Source: Geoglobus acetivorans (GTDB lineage Archaea > Halobacteriota > Archaeoglobi > Archaeoglobales > Archaeoglobaceae). Taken from it: a DNA stretch of 64,000 nucleotides. The stretch spans positions 1,302,001-1,366,000 of the forward strand of contig NZ_CP009552.1 of NCBI RefSeq assembly GCF_000789255.1, read 5' to 3'. Of the stretch, positions 29,821 through 39,381 are shown piece by piece. The translations under genes and the position numbers were made by a program. Numbering within the stretch: the stretch's first letter is position 1; each line of letters opens with the position of its first letter. The notes beneath the pieces were generated by a model. That model was not told the DNA's origin. It saw nothing but the letters and a program-made list of their open reading frames with translations, and did not search any database.

Positions 29821-31023
29821 TTACCACCTTATCTCAGCCATTATCGCGTCAATCATTTCCTCAATCCTGATGAGTTCATTGAGCTTTGAAATTCTCTCCC
29901 CCCCAACAACACCCGTCTTTATTAATGTTGCGTTGAATGCAACACCAATATGTGCCAGAGCTGGGTCTTCGCTTTCTCCACTTCTGTGAGACACAACAAC
30001 ATCCCAGTTCCTTGATTTTGCCAGTCGGATGGCATCAACAGTCTCAGAAAGCGTTCCAATCTGGTTCGGTTTGATCAGTACAGTATTAACCGATCCGTAT
30101 TCAATCGCCCTCTCAATCCTCCCGACATTTGTAACCAGCAGGTCATCTCCGCACACCATGGTTTTGACCTGCTTTGTCAGCTCAGCAAATCCCTCAAAGT
30201 CGTTCTCGTGGAGGGGGTCCTCAACATAGAGCAGACCGTATTTATCAACAAGCTCAGCTATGTAGGATATCTGCTCTTCCGGGGAGAGTTTCTTGTCCTT
30301 GTACACATAATGGCTCCCATCCCATAGCTCGGTTGCTGCAACGTCAACACCAATTCTAACCTCAACCCCGTACTCATCTTCAACCCTGTCTATTGCAGCC
30401 TGCAGGATTTCGAAGGCCTGTTCGTCAGTAATCTGGGCAGCCCATGCACCCTCATCACCCTTCGCTGCAAAGATGTTCTTCTCCCTGAATATCTTTTTCA
30501 GTTCAGCGTGAACGCGAGTGTTGATGAACTGGGATTCAAAAAAGCTTTCTGCACCAACAGGAATGATCAGAAACTCCTGAATGCTCGTAGACCCTGCAGC
30601 ATGTGCTCCACCACCGATAACATTTCCAAGCGGATACGGCACAACCTCTGCTGCCACCCCCCCAAGATACTGGAAAAGGGGAATACCAAGAGCATTTGCA
30701 GCAGCTTTTGCAGAAGCGATGCTTGCGGTTATCGCGAAATTGCCACCAATGTTGGAGAAATTATCCGTGCCGTCTTCATCCCTGAGGGTCCTGTCGATTT
30801 CTCTCTGATCAAAAATACTGATGCCGATAAGTGCTCTCGATACCTTTTCCTCTATTTCCTCGATTCTGAAAGGGTCAACGGCAACGGCCTCCTCACTACC
30901 TGTTGACGCTCCACTCGGAGCTATTGCCGAGCCAGAACTTGCCTCGGTGAACACCTCACACTCAACAGTCGGATTTCCCCGGCTGTCAAACACGATTCTG
31001 TACTGAACATCCTCAATTATCAT
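29821..31023 (-). CDS. eno: Enolase
   Basis: Interconverts 2-phosphoglycerate and phosphoenolpyruvate in glycolysis/gluconeogenesis. The 400 residues show the N-terminal [11 protein letters not shown] and [14 protein letters not shown], metal ligands and catalytic residues in [14 protein letters not shown] and [10 protein letters not shown], the catalytic Lys in [10 protein letters not shown], and [20 protein letters not shown] near the end. The length is slightly below the roughly 425 of bacterial forms. It lies in the ribosomal/RNA polymerase operon, as in many Archaea. Confidence 0.97.
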   Translation of the reverse strand: MIIEDVQYRIVFDSRGNPTVECEVFTEASSGSAIAPSGASTGSEEAVAVDPFRIEEIEEKVSRALIGISIFDQREIDRTLRDEDGTDNFSNIGGNFAITASIASAKAAANALGIPLFQYLGGVAAEVVPYPLGNVIGGGAHAAGSTSIQEFLIIPVGAESFFESQFINTRVHAELKKIFREKNIFAAKGDEGAWAAQITDEQAFEILQAAIDRVEDEYGVEVRIGVDVAATELWDGSHYVYKDKKLSPEEQISYIAELVDKYGLLYVEDPLHENDFEGFAELTKQVKTMVCGDDLLVTNVGRIERAIEYGSVNTVLIKPNQIGTLSETVDAIRLAKSRNWDVVVSHRSGESEDPALAHIGVAFNATLIKTGVVGGERISKLNELIRIEEMIDAIMAEIRW

Positions 31024-31036
31024 TTACTGCATCACC

Positions 31037-31258
31037 TCAAAAAAGATCATATCTCTGAAGCCAGACAAAGGCGTTTCTCCGTCTCTTCACGGTTATGGGT
31101 ATCGCCCCTCTTTCAAACTCATCCCTGGCGATATCAATTGGATGTCTCGACGGAGTATCGATTAAAACAGGAGCACCCATGGCTATCTGCAATGCCCTTG
31201 CACCAATTATCCTTGCCCTCTCAAACCTTGTATATTCGAAGGGAAACTCTTTTTTCAA
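31037..31258 (-). CDS. rpoK: DNA-directed RNA polymerase subunit K (Rpo6)
   Basis: Small RNA polymerase subunit, omega/RPB6 homologue, that holds the largest subunit. The 73 residues contain the family core [26 protein letters not shown] and [21 protein letters not shown]. The start appears to be TTG 31258, preceded by a GGGGTGATG ribosome-binding site; no in-frame ATG precedes the core. It follows the tRNA-Pro gene by 24 nt and is 13 nt upstream of eno. Confidence 0.95.
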   Translation of the reverse strand: MKKEFPFEYTRFERARIIGARALQIAMGAPVLIDTPSRHPIDIARDEFERGAIPITVKRRRNAFVWLQRYDLF

Positions 31259-31282
31259 ACATCATCACCCCTTTAGGGAAAG

Positions 31283-31357
31283 TGGGGCCGCCGAGATTTG
31301 AACTCGGGTCACGGCGCCCCGAACGCCGCAGGATATACCAGGCTACCCCACGGCCCC
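31283..31357 (-). tRNA. tRNA-Pro (anticodon CGG)
   Basis: 75 nt on the minus strand. The acceptor stem pairs GGGGCCG with CGGCCCC before the discriminator A. The T arm carries GAGTTCAAATCTC. The anticodon stem CGGCG/CGCCG encloses the loop TTCGGGG, so the anticodon is CGG. CCA is not encoded. Its 5' end overlaps the last 15 nt of rpoN, and it lies inside the ribosomal operon between rpoN and rpoK. Confidence 0.95.
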
Positions 31358-31543
31358 ATGATATCTCGCAAATTCCTTAATAACTGACTTGTAGGTCAGA
31401 AACATTCTCCTGCAGCAGTATTTCTCAATTCCAAGCTCGTCAAGAGCTTCCTTCGGGGATTTTCCTGAATCAACCAGCGATTTATAATCCTCATATTTGT
31501 GAGCTATCACAGCCCCACAGGTGAAGCATCTGACAGGAAACAT
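31343..31543 (-). CDS. rpoN: DNA-directed RNA polymerase subunit N (Rpo10)
   Basis: RPB10 homologue, a 66-residue zinc-bundle subunit of RNA polymerase. The ligands are Cys 6 and Cys 9 in PVRCFTCGAVI and the adjacent pair Cys 43-Cys 44 in KYCCRRM, giving the CX2C...CC pattern. The last codons (HGAVG and TAG) lie inside the tRNA-Pro gene, so the protein end and the tRNA acceptor/D-stem share 15 nt. The protein length is normal, so the overlap does not truncate it. Confidence 0.95.
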   Translation of the reverse strand: MFPVRCFTCGAVIAHKYEDYKSLVDSGKSPKEALDELGIEKYCCRRMFLTYKSVIKEFARYHGAVG

Positions 31544-31550
31544 GAAAAAA

Positions 31551-31949
31551 TCACCTGTATGAGGTCTGCCTCCTCTTTCTTGCTCCTCTACCGCCCTGTT
31601 TCTTCGGTTCCTTCCTCCTCACATCGTTAACAAGCAGAGTTCTGTCATACTCAATGAAGGCCCTCTTAAGCTCAGGATCGCCGCTGAATTCGAAAAGGGC
31701 TCTGGCTATAGCGGTTCTTGCCGCTTCCGCCTGACCCATCATTCCACCGCCCTCAACCTTGACATCAATATCAACCTGATTCACAAGGTCTTTCGCAATG
31801 ATTACCGGCTCCAGAATCTTGAGTCTCACCATCTCTGGCTGTACAATTTCCACGGGAACTTTATTAACCCTGATTCTGCCCCTGCCCGGTCTCGCAGTGG
31901 CTCTTGCGACAGCAGTCTTTCTTTTACCGCTTGTTACAACAATCTTCAT
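31551..31949 (-). CDS. rps9: Small ribosomal subunit protein S9
   Basis: 30S protein whose C-terminal tail reaches the P-site tRNA. The 132 residues begin with [28 protein letters not shown], have the [21 protein letters not shown] core and end in the basic [21 protein letters not shown] tail with the conserved terminal Arg. It overlaps rpl13 by 4 nt and is 7 nt upstream of rpoN. Confidence 0.96.
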   Translation of the reverse strand: MKIVVTSGKRKTAVARATARPGRGRIRVNKVPVEIVQPEMVRLKILEPVIIAKDLVNQVDIDVKVEGGGMMGQAEAARTAIARALFEFSGDPELKRAFIEYDRTLLVNDVRRKEPKKQGGRGARKRRQTSYR

Positions 31950-32419
31950 GCTCTCACCTCGAAACCGAGATACCTGCTAACATCACCCAGATACACATAT
32001 TTCTCTGTCTTGGATACCTTTTCGTACAGAGCTGCATCCACCTTCTCGAACTCCCTGTCCTTGAGCTGATCCGGAACACCCATGAAAACCCTGAGCCTCC
32101 TGTAGGCATCCCTGCCCCTTCTGCTCTTCCATGGGAGCATGCCCCTCACAGTTCTTTTGAATATCCTCTCCGGATGCCTCGGGAAGTATGGGCCCTTCTC
32201 CTTGCTTCCCCTGTCATATTTTTCCTTATACCTTTCGAGGACATTCTCGGGGCTACCTGTAATTATGGCCTTCTCGGCATTCACGACAACGATCTTCTCC
32301 CCCTCAAGAAGCTTTTTGGCAATGTAACTTGAAAGCCTCCCGAGAATGTGACCATCAGCATCGATGATCCTGTAATCCTCACCCAGAGTTTTCAGGACTC
32401 TCTCAACATTCACACTCAT
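31946..32419 (-). CDS. rpl13: Large ribosomal subunit protein L13
   Basis: Early-binding 50S protein. The 157 residues contain [20 protein letters not shown] and [28 protein letters not shown], then [36 protein letters not shown], all family hallmarks. It overlaps rps9 by 4 nt and follows rpl18e by 12 nt, the conserved archaeal order. Confidence 0.96.
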   Translation of the reverse strand: MSVNVERVLKTLGEDYRIIDADGHILGRLSSYIAKKLLEGEKIVVVNAEKAIITGSPENVLERYKEKYDRGSKEKGPYFPRHPERIFKRTVRGMLPWKSRRGRDAYRRLRVFMGVPDQLKDREFEKVDAALYEKVSKTEKYVYLGDVSRYLGFEVRA

Positions 32420-32431
32420 AAATCCAACACC

Positions 32432-32809
32432 TCAGACTATAATTCTCAAGTTCTTTCCTTCCGGATTCTCCCTAAGCGCATCCTGAATCGAAAGGCACTT
32501 CCCACCGGCAGCTTCTATTTTTGCCCTTGCACTGTCACTGAATCTGAATGCTGCGACTGTTACAGGCTTGCTTATCTCTCCCCCTCCAAGGACCTTTCCA
32601 GGTACGACTGCCATCTCCCCGTCATTAACATATCTTTCAAGTTTTCCAACGTTAACCTCAGCGTAATTTCTGAGGGGTTTTGCAAGCCTCTCTGCGAGTT
32701 CCTTCCACACCTTAGCCTCCTTTTCAGCGGATGCACTCAGCAAATCATCTATCAGCCTGACAAGGTTCGGATTGCTTTTTCTCCTCTGCAATCTTCTAAT
32801 CCTGCTCAT
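32432..32809 (-). CDS. rpl18e: Large ribosomal subunit protein L18e
   Basis: 50S protein related to bacterial L15. The 125 residues have the basic start [46 protein letters not shown] in the middle and the glycine-rich [35 protein letters not shown] near the end. First gene of the operon leading to rps2. A TATA-like CTTTTAAATAA lies about 40-50 nt upstream on the minus strand (about 32850). Confidence 0.96.
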   Translation of the reverse strand: MSRIRRLQRRKSNPNLVRLIDDLLSASAEKEAKVWKELAERLAKPLRNYAEVNVGKLERYVNDGEMAVVPGKVLGGGEISKPVTVAAFRFSDSARAKIEAAGGKCLSIQDALRENPEGKNLRIIV

Positions 32810-33050
32810 TTTTCATCACCGCAATGCTGCTTAGCATGATAGCATGGTTATTTAAAAGTATCTCCACAGATGGGGTTTCGTAATATAAAAATTGCTGTTG
32901 AAGAACGATGTCATCAGGACACTTAAAACATTCAAATGCCTACCTACAGAGAAGTTTCCCGGGAATAACCTCTGATATAAATCCATTTCAGGCACCACAG
33001 CCAATACCAGCACCACAAGATTAAATACCTTCCCCACCACCACAGTAACG
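32810..33050. promoter_or_regulatory. Divergent intergenic region between rpl18e and a PfkB kinase
   Basis: The 241-bp gap holds two promoter-like elements. On the minus strand a CTTTTAAATAA box near 32850 serves rpl18e. On the plus strand a GATTAAATACC box near 33018-33028 lies about 22-32 nt before the kinase ATG. No tRNA, repeat or further open frame of interest is visible between them. Confidence 0.5.
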
Positions 33051-33959
33051 ATGATATCTGGAATTGGACCGGCTCTCGTAGACAGGGTGTGCATCATAGA
33101 TGAGTATCCCGCAAGGGGCGACCAGGCCATTGTCAAGATGGTCGAAAAGCATGCCGGAGGAGCCGCAGGTAACGTCATATACGGCCTCGCAACCTTTGGG
33201 ATCAGAACAAGATTCTATTCGACAGTTGGAAAGGATGAAGATGGCCTCTTTTACAAGCAGGAGATGGAAAAGGCAGGCGTGGAATGCATCTTTCACACGG
33301 TGGATAGTGAAACGGGGAGGGTGGACGTTTATGTTGACAGAGGAGGAGAGAGAACCTTCTTCGTTTTCCCGGGTGCTGCCGGGGAGTTCCGCCCATTCCT
33401 AACCGAGACTCACTACGCCTGGGGGGAATACTTTTACCTTGACCCATTTCCGTTCGAGGGCAGCCTCGCAGCACACATTGAAATCGCTGAAAAAGCAAAA
33501 AAACATGGCAAGAAGGTAATTCTCAATCCCGGTCACCCCTATTCCCGGCTGGGCCTGGAGAAAATCAGAGGCCTTCTCAAACACACAGACATGGTGTTCA
33601 TATCAAGCCACGAGTACGAGTTGCTTGAAGGTATAGAGGACTGCGTGAGTGCGACAGTCATTACTCTCGGAAAGGAAGGCAGCATGGCGCTGATAGATGG
33701 GGAAGAATACCGCGCAAGGGCATTCGAAGTCAGAGTTGCCGACAGCACAGGTGCGGGCGACGCATTCGCAGCCGGATTCATCTACGCCATGCTGAAAGGC
33801 TATGGCATCAAAATTTGCCTCAAAGCAGGAAACTTCACAGCGGCATTTAATGTCCAGAAAATAGGGGCCAGGAATTTTCCCGAAAAAATTGAACTGGATG
33901 CGTTTCTCGAAAATCAGTCAAACATGTCGAGGGACGATGAAAGCAGCCTGTCCTCATAA
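33051..33959 (+). CDS. PfkB/ribokinase-family carbohydrate or nucleoside kinase
   Basis: ATP-dependent sugar or nucleoside kinase. The 302 residues carry the N-terminal PfkB signature region (KHAGGAAGNVIYGLATFG, about 33-50) and the C-terminal catalytic signature DSTGAGDAFAAGFIYAML (about 228-245), with the base Asp in GAGD. ITLGKEGSMALIDG is the nucleotide-binding segment. The 3' end overlaps the converging cdc6 gene by 46 bp. The substrate cannot be told from motifs alone. Confidence 0.9.
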   Translation: MISGIGPALVDRVCIIDEYPARGDQAIVKMVEKHAGGAAGNVIYGLATFGIRTRFYSTVGKDEDGLFYKQEMEKAGVECIFHTVDSETGRVDVYVDRGGERTFFVFPGAAGEFRPFLTETHYAWGEYFYLDPFPFEGSLAAHIEIAEKAKKHGKKVILNPGHPYSRLGLEKIRGLLKHTDMVFISSHEYELLEGIEDCVSATVITLGKEGSMALIDGEEYRARAFEVRVADSTGAGDAFAAGFIYAMLKGYGIKICLKAGNFTAAFNVQKIGARNFPEKIELDAFLENQSNMSRDDESSLSS

Positions 33960-35149
33960 TCTCTGAGAACCTCGAATCGATAGTCGTCAAGAATTGCCTC
34001 CTTGACAGCATCCATTGGTACATCGAGCCTCATCTCTCTTGTTCGCCCGTATCTGCCCTTGGAAATTATGATCGAGTTGATTATTCCAAGCATGTCAAGC
34101 TCCGAAAGCAGGTCGCTCACCCTTCTCTGGGTGAGGACATCCATTCCAACCTTCTTGCATAGCGTTTTGTAAACTGCATAAACCTCTCCGGTTATGAACT
34201 TCCTCTTGCCATTTTTGTGCAGAAGAATCATGGAATAAAGCACAATCTTGCTCTGATTTGGAAGGGTTCTCACAACTTCAACTATGTTATCTCTTTCCAT
34301 CTTCTTTACGGCCTCTCTTACATGTTCCTTTGTTACCTTTTCTTCCTCCCTCGATTCGGCAATCTCAGCACTGATTCTGAGCAGATCGAGGGCCTTCCTT
34401 GCATCTCCATGCTCATGAGCTGCAAGAGCGGCACAGTAGGGAATCACACCCTCGTCAAGAACTCCATCGTGGAAAGCAAGCTCCGCCCTCTGGGCCAGAA
34501 TGTCCTCAAGCTGCGTTGCGTTGTAGGGCGGAAATACAATTTCCTCCTCACTGAGAGAGCTTAAAACCCTGGGATCGAGAAAGTTCTTGAACTTCAGATC
34601 GTTTGTTATCCCTATAAGGCTCACTCTCGCATTTTTCAGTTCAGAGTTGATTCTCGAAAGGTTGTAGAGGACGTCATCCCCTTTCTTAACGAGCTTGTCG
34701 ATTTCATCCAGGACGATTATTACAGTCTGATCCCTGCCATCTATTGCCTCCCGGACCTCCTCATAAACCTGATCCGTTGGCCACCCCGTCATCGGCACGT
34801 TCCTGCCGAGGGCCTTCGCGAGTGTTGCGAGAACCCTGTACTGTGTATCTATAATCTCGCAGTTCAGGTAATGCACATAGCAGTGGACGTTCATCTTTCT
34901 GCTTGCCTCTTCAAGCTGCTTACCCACAAATTTCACAGTTGCAGTCTTTCCGGTACCGGTTTTCCCATAAATGAGGATGTTTGAGGGAGTCTCACCACTT
35001 AAAGCTGGAAGAAGGATTGATGCTATGTTCTCAATCTGCTCTTTTCGGTGAGGCAGGTACTCAGGGGTGTAAGAGTGCCTCAACACGTCTCTGTTTTTGA
35101 AAATCCTGTTCTTTCTGAGCATTTTCTCAAAAATATTACTGTCAATCAT
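33914..35149 (-). CDS. cdc6: Orc1/Cdc6 replication initiator
   Basis: AAA+ initiator that binds origin DNA and loads MCM. About 411 residues from ATG 35149 (an alternative start lies two codons earlier). Walker A is ILIYGKTGTGKTATVKF (about 58-74), Walker B VIIVLDEIDKLVKKG, sensor I region VSLIGITNDLKF and sensor II in GDARKALDLLRISAEIAE. A C-terminal winged helix covers about 300-400 (YAVYKTLCKKVGMDVLTQRRVSDLLSELDMLG). The 111 bp upstream may contain an origin. Confidence 0.95.
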   Translation of the reverse strand: MIDSNIFEKMLRKNRIFKNRDVLRHSYTPEYLPHRKEQIENIASILLPALSGETPSNILIYGKTGTGKTATVKFVGKQLEEASRKMNVHCYVHYLNCEIIDTQYRVLATLAKALGRNVPMTGWPTDQVYEEVREAIDGRDQTVIIVLDEIDKLVKKGDDVLYNLSRINSELKNARVSLIGITNDLKFKNFLDPRVLSSLSEEEIVFPPYNATQLEDILAQRAELAFHDGVLDEGVIPYCAALAAHEHGDARKALDLLRISAEIAESREEEKVTKEHVREAVKKMERDNIVEVVRTLPNQSKIVLYSMILLHKNGKRKFITGEVYAVYKTLCKKVGMDVLTQRRVSDLLSELDMLGIINSIIISKGRYGRTREMRLDVPMDAVKEAILDDYRFEVLRDYEDRLLSSSLDMFD

Positions 35150-35260
35150 AAGCACACCTCTTGCTCAAAAGTGTAGGTAGTTGGGGGGCAGACAATATGA
35201 ATTTTTTGATTGTCCCGCAGTAAATTTTTAAAAAATTTTAATTTTTTAGATTTATGAGTG
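35150..35260. other. A/T-rich region upstream of cdc6, candidate replication origin
   Basis: The gap between cdc6 and the sir2 stop contains a G6 run (GTTGGGGGG, about 35178-35189), an inverted repeat GACAAT/ATTGTC at 35191-35196 and 35209-35214, and a run of about 25 bp made only of A and T (about 35222-35250). Archaeal origins often lie next to cdc6 and contain A/T-rich unwinding elements and G-rich initiator sites. No clear full origin-recognition-box consensus was seen, so this is a weak suggestion. Confidence 0.25.
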
Positions 35261-36022
35261 CTATCGATTTATTCTCCTGTGCCTTTTAACCTCTTCAACG
35301 ATTTCCGGAAGAATTTCTCCAGCCTTTCCGTGAATCACAATGTCGAAAACCACATCAGCCTGAGTTTCCTCAGCATTTATCATTATCAAAGTTGCCCCAG
35401 CCTCCCTCGCATAGAGGGGGAGATACGCAGCAGGATAAACCACCAGCGATGACCCAACAACCATAAACACGTCAGCCTGCCTGCTCTCCACAATTGCCTG
35501 ATTGAGGGTTTCCGATGGAAGTGGTTCACCAAAAAGAACCACCCTCGGTTTCAGATAGTGGCTGCCGCATTCACATTTTACCTCTCCATCGCCGACAAGC
35601 ATCTTCTCAATTTCGTCCCAGTGATATGTGGCCCCGCAGTCCAAACAGTCAACATGTTCCATAGAACCGTGGAGTTCAAGGACTCTCCTGCTCCCGGCCC
35701 TCTGGTGAAGCATATCCACATTCTGAGTTATAACTGCCCTCACAATCCCCATTTCCTCAAGTTCAGCGATGGCAAAATGAGCGGGATTCGGTTCAGCTTT
35801 CCTCTTAATCATCAGCTCCTTTGAAAATTCCCAGAATGCCCTGGGATTTCTCCTAAAACCCTGGATTGATGCCACCTCTTCCGGATCGTATTTCGTCCAG
35901 AGTCCATCATGACCCCTGAAGGTCGGGACTCCGCTTTCAGCGGAAACGCCTGCCCCTGTAAACACAACCACATGGCTGGCATTTGCGATTGCTTCGGCTG
36001 CCTTTCTGATTCGGTCCTCCAT
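35261..36022 (-). CDS. Sir2-family NAD-dependent protein deacetylase (sirtuin)
   Basis: Removes acyl groups from lysines, using NAD. The 253 residues carry VVFTGAGVSAESGVPTFRG (NAD site, about 19-37), the substrate/NAD motif TQNVDMLHQRAG and catalytic His in VLELHGSM. A zinc site with CLDC and CEC cysteines follows, then VVLFGEPLP and the MVVGSSLVVYPAA motif. The first zinc cysteine pair reads VDCLDC. It resembles the Archaeoglobus Sir2 enzymes. It lies downstream of cgi121 with 35 bp between them. Confidence 0.95.
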   Translation of the reverse strand: MEDRIRKAAEAIANASHVVVFTGAGVSAESGVPTFRGHDGLWTKYDPEEVASIQGFRRNPRAFWEFSKELMIKRKAEPNPAHFAIAELEEMGIVRAVITQNVDMLHQRAGSRRVLELHGSMEHVDCLDCGATYHWDEIEKMLVGDGEVKCECGSHYLKPRVVLFGEPLPSETLNQAIVESRQADVFMVVGSSLVVYPAAYLPLYAREAGATLIMINAEETQADVVFDIVIHGKAGEILPEIVEEVKRHRRINR

Positions 36023-36057
36023 ACAGGAATTTTACAGGATTGATAATTTAACATTTC

Positions 36058-36525
36058 CTACTTGGATGCTGCGAAAAGTGCCATCCGCTCTCTCACAAGC
36101 ATTCCGAGCTTTTTAACTCCCACCACATCAAGCTCTTCATCCGTGATTTCATAAAATTCCTTCAACCTGCTGACCTTTTCTTCATCCATCTGAAGCACTT
36201 GACCCTCTCTGAAACCATATTTCCTGAGCAATTCAGCACAATCATTCAGATCGACAACAATCACCCTGTTCTCCCCTTCACCCACGCCAATCGTAACTGC
36301 CCTGTTTATCTGTCTCGTTGCAGAAATGTGAAGCAGGATTTCCATGGACAGCGACCTCGATATCCTCCTGCCTTCCCGCCAGGACTTCAGGGCTTTATTT
36401 ACGGCAAACTCAAGAGATTTTATATCCGCAACATAGTCCGCATTCACAAGCACACAGCCGTCAGGGAGCTTTTTCAGGAATTCCTTCACATCCTCAACGT
36501 AAATCTCTCCCTGATACAGCCTCAT
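36058..36525 (-). CDS. cgi121: KEOPS complex subunit Cgi121
   Basis: Subunit that binds the 3' end of tRNA for the KEOPS complex, which makes t6A37. The 155 residues include ILVNADYVADIKSLEFAVNKALKSWREGRRISRSLSMEILLHISATRQINRAVTIGVGEGEN, of which RSLSMEILLHISATRQI is the family hallmark. It overlaps the upstream KaiC-like gene by 4 nt. The other KEOPS genes are not in the window. Confidence 0.9.
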   Translation of the reverse strand: MRLYQGEIYVEDVKEFLKKLPDGCVLVNADYVADIKSLEFAVNKALKSWREGRRISRSLSMEILLHISATRQINRAVTIGVGEGENRVIVVDLNDCAELLRKYGFREGQVLQMDEEKVSRLKEFYEITDEELDVVGVKKLGMLVRERMALFAASK

Positions 36526-37217
36526 AATACCCTCGTCACCGATTCCATCCTGATGCCCCTGTCGCTTATATCATATCTGAATATCGTTTTCGGAACAAGC
36601 GTCCTCTTCAGCTTTACAATCTTCAGCCTCCTCTGTATCTCAGTTTCAGCCTCCCTTATGCTGAGTTCAATGACGCCGTCAACAACCTGTTTCACGGCAG
36701 TCTCGAATTCCATATTGAACATGCCCTTGGTGAAAATAATCATGTGCACAGCTTCATTCCTCTTGGCGCTTATTTTCATTGACTCAATAAGACTCAGGAC
36801 AGACTTTCTATCGTAACTCTCGGCAAAATACGAGAGAGAATTCAGAACGACCCTGTTGTAATTCCTGGAGGTTTCCGTGATAACCTTATTGTAGGGGTCG
36901 CCAGAGAGGGTGAGGCTTTCCCTCACTCCAAGCGCTCCCACCCTTGCACTCAGGAAATCCATAAACTTGACCTTCTCGAGTTCATCATCACTGACTCCAA
37001 GATACAGCTTCATACTATCCCTTATATCATCGGCAGTATCGTTGGTTGCTATGTAGAGAGACTGCTCACCTTTTTTGATGCCGTCGTGTACAAAGTGATA
37101 GGAATAGATCTCGGCACCTGCACCAGGGTCCTCAATAAAGAGGATCACACTTCCAGCTGGAAATCCGCCGCCAAGCTGAGAATCAAGGTTAAGTATTCCC
37201 GTGGAAACTCGCTTCAT
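36522..37217 (-). CDS. KaiC/RadA-superfamily protein with degenerate P-loop
   Basis: RecA-fold protein of about 231 residues from ATG 37217; a GTG one codon earlier is possible. The start, MKRVSTGILNLDSQLGGGFPAGSVILFIEDPGAGAE, follows the KaiC pattern TGIxxLDxxLGGGFPxGS. However, the Walker A lysine and following Thr/Ser are replaced: the loop reads EDPGAGAEIYS. ATP hydrolysis is therefore doubtful, though a regulatory nucleotide-binding role is possible. It overlaps cgi121 by 4 nt and heads the cgi121-sir2 transcript. Confidence 0.8.
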   Translation of the reverse strand: MKRVSTGILNLDSQLGGGFPAGSVILFIEDPGAGAEIYSYHFVHDGIKKGEQSLYIATNDTADDIRDSMKLYLGVSDDELEKVKFMDFLSARVGALGVRESLTLSGDPYNKVITETSRNYNRVVLNSLSYFAESYDRKSVLSLIESMKISAKRNEAVHMIIFTKGMFNMEFETAVKQVVDGVIELSIREAETEIQRRLKIVKLKRTLVPKTIFRYDISDRGIRMESVTRVL

Positions 37218-37280
37218 CACACCACCCTCAAATTTTGATGTTAAAATAAATTTATAAACATTTCCTGCAAAAAATTCCTG

Positions 37281-37613
37281 ATGGAGCTTAAATATAACAG
37301 TGACGGATTGATCCCGGTAATTGCTCAGGATGCAGACAGTAAGGAAGTGCTCATGCTGGCGTATGCCAATGAAGAGGCAATTAAAAAAACTTTAGAAACC
37401 AAAAAAGCTCATTACTACAGCAGAAGTAGAAAAAAACTCTGGATGAAGGGCGAAGAATCCGGAAACATTCAGGAAGTTGTTGAGATTAAAGTTGACTGTG
37501 ATGGAGATGCAATCCTGTATCTGGTAAAGCAGAAGGGAGTTGCATGCCATACCGGCAATTATTCATGCTTTTACAGAAAACTGGAGGGATTTGTAGATGA
37601 AATACGTGGTTGA
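37281..37613 (+). CDS. hisI: Phosphoribosyl-AMP cyclohydrolase HisI
   Basis: Opens the ring of phosphoribosyl-AMP in histidine synthesis. The 110 residues include [22 protein letters not shown] and [19 protein letters not shown], the metal-binding [12 protein letters not shown] (Asp and Cys ligands) and [14 protein letters not shown]. HisE is not fused, so this is the monofunctional archaeal form. It overlaps the PIN-ATPase gene by 17 nt, so the two are co-translated. Confidence 0.95.
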   Translation: MELKYNSDGLIPVIAQDADSKEVLMLAYANEEAIKKTLETKKAHYYSRSRKKLWMKGEESGNIQEVVEIKVDCDGDAILYLVKQKGVACHTGNYSCFYRKLEGFVDEIRG

Positions 37614-39381
37614 TACGAGTGTTGTGATAGACGGAAGAATATCGAGGATGCTTGAAAATAACGAGCTTAAAGGCACGATAATTATTCCCGAAGCTGTCAT
37701 CGCCGAGCTGGAGGCACAGGCAAACTTCGGGAAAATGACAGGCTTTCAGGGCCTCGAGGAGATAAGAAAAATCAGAGAGCTTGCTGAGAACCTCGGCCAT
37801 CGTGTTCTCTTCCTTGGCGATAGACCGGGTATTGAGCATGTAAGGCTTGCCAGAGGAGGAGAGATAGACAATCTGATAAGAAAGGTTGCTGAAGAAGAAA
37901 ACGCCACGCTGATAACAGGAGACAGGATTCAGTATCTCGTTGCAGTCTCAAAAGGCATCCAGGCAATCTATCTCGGCAAGGAGAGAATAAGGCCCGAAGA
38001 AGCCAGAATTATGAGGTTCTTTACGGAAGACACTGCAAGCGTTCATCTGAGAGAAGGCGTTCCGGCATACGCAAAGAGAGGCAGAATAGGTCAGCTTGAG
38101 CTGGTGAAGATTACGGACGAGCCCCTAACTCTCGAAGAGCTAAAAGCAATCGCCCACGAGATAATCGAGGCTGCGTCTCAGGATGAGGATAGCAGCATCG
38201 AGATTGAGCGAAAGGGCGTTACAGTCATCCAGCTCAGAGACCTCAGAATAGCGATTGCCGAAAGACCTTTTTCGGACAGGATGGAAATCACTGCCGTCAG
38301 GCCAATAGCAAAGGCATCCATTGACGATTACGGCATAAGTGAGGAGCTCAAGAAGAGAATAATCGAGAGACAGAGAGGAATTCTGATTTCAGGTCCCCCA
38401 GGTGCAGGAAAATCAACCTTCGCTGCAAGTGTTGCCAACTACCTGATGGAGAACGGGTACATGGTAAAGACCATGGAAAGCCCGAGAGACCTGATGGTAA
38501 GGGATGAAATCACCCAGTATGCTCCGCTCGAGGGAGACATGAGTCTCACGGCTGATGTTCTGCTCCTTGTGAGGCCGGACTACACAATATACGATGAAGT
38601 TAGAAAAACGTCCGACTTCCAGGTTTTCGCCGACATGCGTCTGGCAGGCGTGGGTATGATCGGCGTCACACATGCCACACGGCCAATAGATGCGATACAG
38701 AGAATGATAGGAAGGGTTGAGCTTGGTGTCATTCCTCAGGTGGTAGATACTGTGATTTTCATCGATGCTGGAAAGGTTGAGAAGGTTTACGAACTCAGGT
38801 TCACGGTTAAGGTGCCGTTCGGAATGACTGAGGCAGACCTTGCAAGACCGGTTATAGAGGTCATAGATTTTGAGTCAAAAAGAGTTGAATTCGAGATGTA
38901 CACCTACGGAGAACAGGTAGTCGTGATGCCGGTCGAGGAAAGTCAGCAGGAAAACAAACTCTTGGTTTATGCAATCGAGAGCAGGATTGCAGAGCTGGTC
39001 TCGGCTTTCGAAATTGTTCCGGTGAGCGACAGAAAGGCGGTTGTCAGGGTGCCTGAGGACGAGGTTCCACACCTCATAGGCAGAAAGGGAAAGAGAATCA
39101 GAATGATTGAGGAAGAACTCGGAATCAGCATCGACGTCGAGCCACTCAAAGCAGAAAGGAAAAATGTGATGGAAACCGTGGTTGACGAAAAGGGGAAGCA
39201 CTACGTCATTCTTGCAGAGGGGCTTGAAGGAAAGCAGGTGGACGTTTACGCAGGGGACAAATACCTCTTCACGGCAGAGGTTGGGAGGCGTGGAGTCATA
39301 AGGGTCAGAAAGGATAGAGAGGCAGGAAAGGAGATTAAGCTCGCCCTTGCAAAAGGAGAAACAATAAGGTTGAGATACTGA
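37597..39381 (+). CDS. PIN-domain ATPase with KH domain
   Basis: Archaeal PilT-like protein of 594 residues. The N-terminal PIN nuclease fold (about 1-140) begins [14 protein letters not shown] with the catalytic Asp and contains [13 protein letters not shown] secretion-ATPase-like domain follows with Walker [19 protein letters not shown] (about 261-278) and [22 protein letters not shown]-type domain (about 480-540) carries [20 protein letters not shown]. The stop overlaps the presenilin gene. It may be an RNA-processing ATPase; function is inferred from domains only. Confidence 0.9.
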   Translation: MKYVVDTSVVIDGRISRMLENNELKGTIIIPEAVIAELEAQANFGKMTGFQGLEEIRKIRELAENLGHRVLFLGDRPGIEHVRLARGGEIDNLIRKVAEEENATLITGDRIQYLVAVSKGIQAIYLGKERIRPEEARIMRFFTEDTASVHLREGVPAYAKRGRIGQLELVKITDEPLTLEELKAIAHEIIEAASQDEDSSIEIERKGVTVIQLRDLRIAIAERPFSDRMEITAVRPIAKASIDDYGISEELKKRIIERQRGILISGPPGAGKSTFAASVANYLMENGYMVKTMESPRDLMVRDEITQYAPLEGDMSLTADVLLLVRPDYTIYDEVRKTSDFQVFADMRLAGVGMIGVTHATRPIDAIQRMIGRVELGVIPQVVDTVIFIDAGKVEKVYELRFTVKVPFGMTEADLARPVIEVIDFESKRVEFEMYTYGEQVVVMPVEESQQENKLLVYAIESRIAELVSAFEIVPVSDRKAVVRVPEDEVPHLIGRKGKRIRMIEEELGISIDVEPLKAERKNVMETVVDEKGKHYVILAEGLEGKQVDVYAGDKYLFTAEVGRRGVIRVRKDREAGKEIKLALAKGETIRLRY

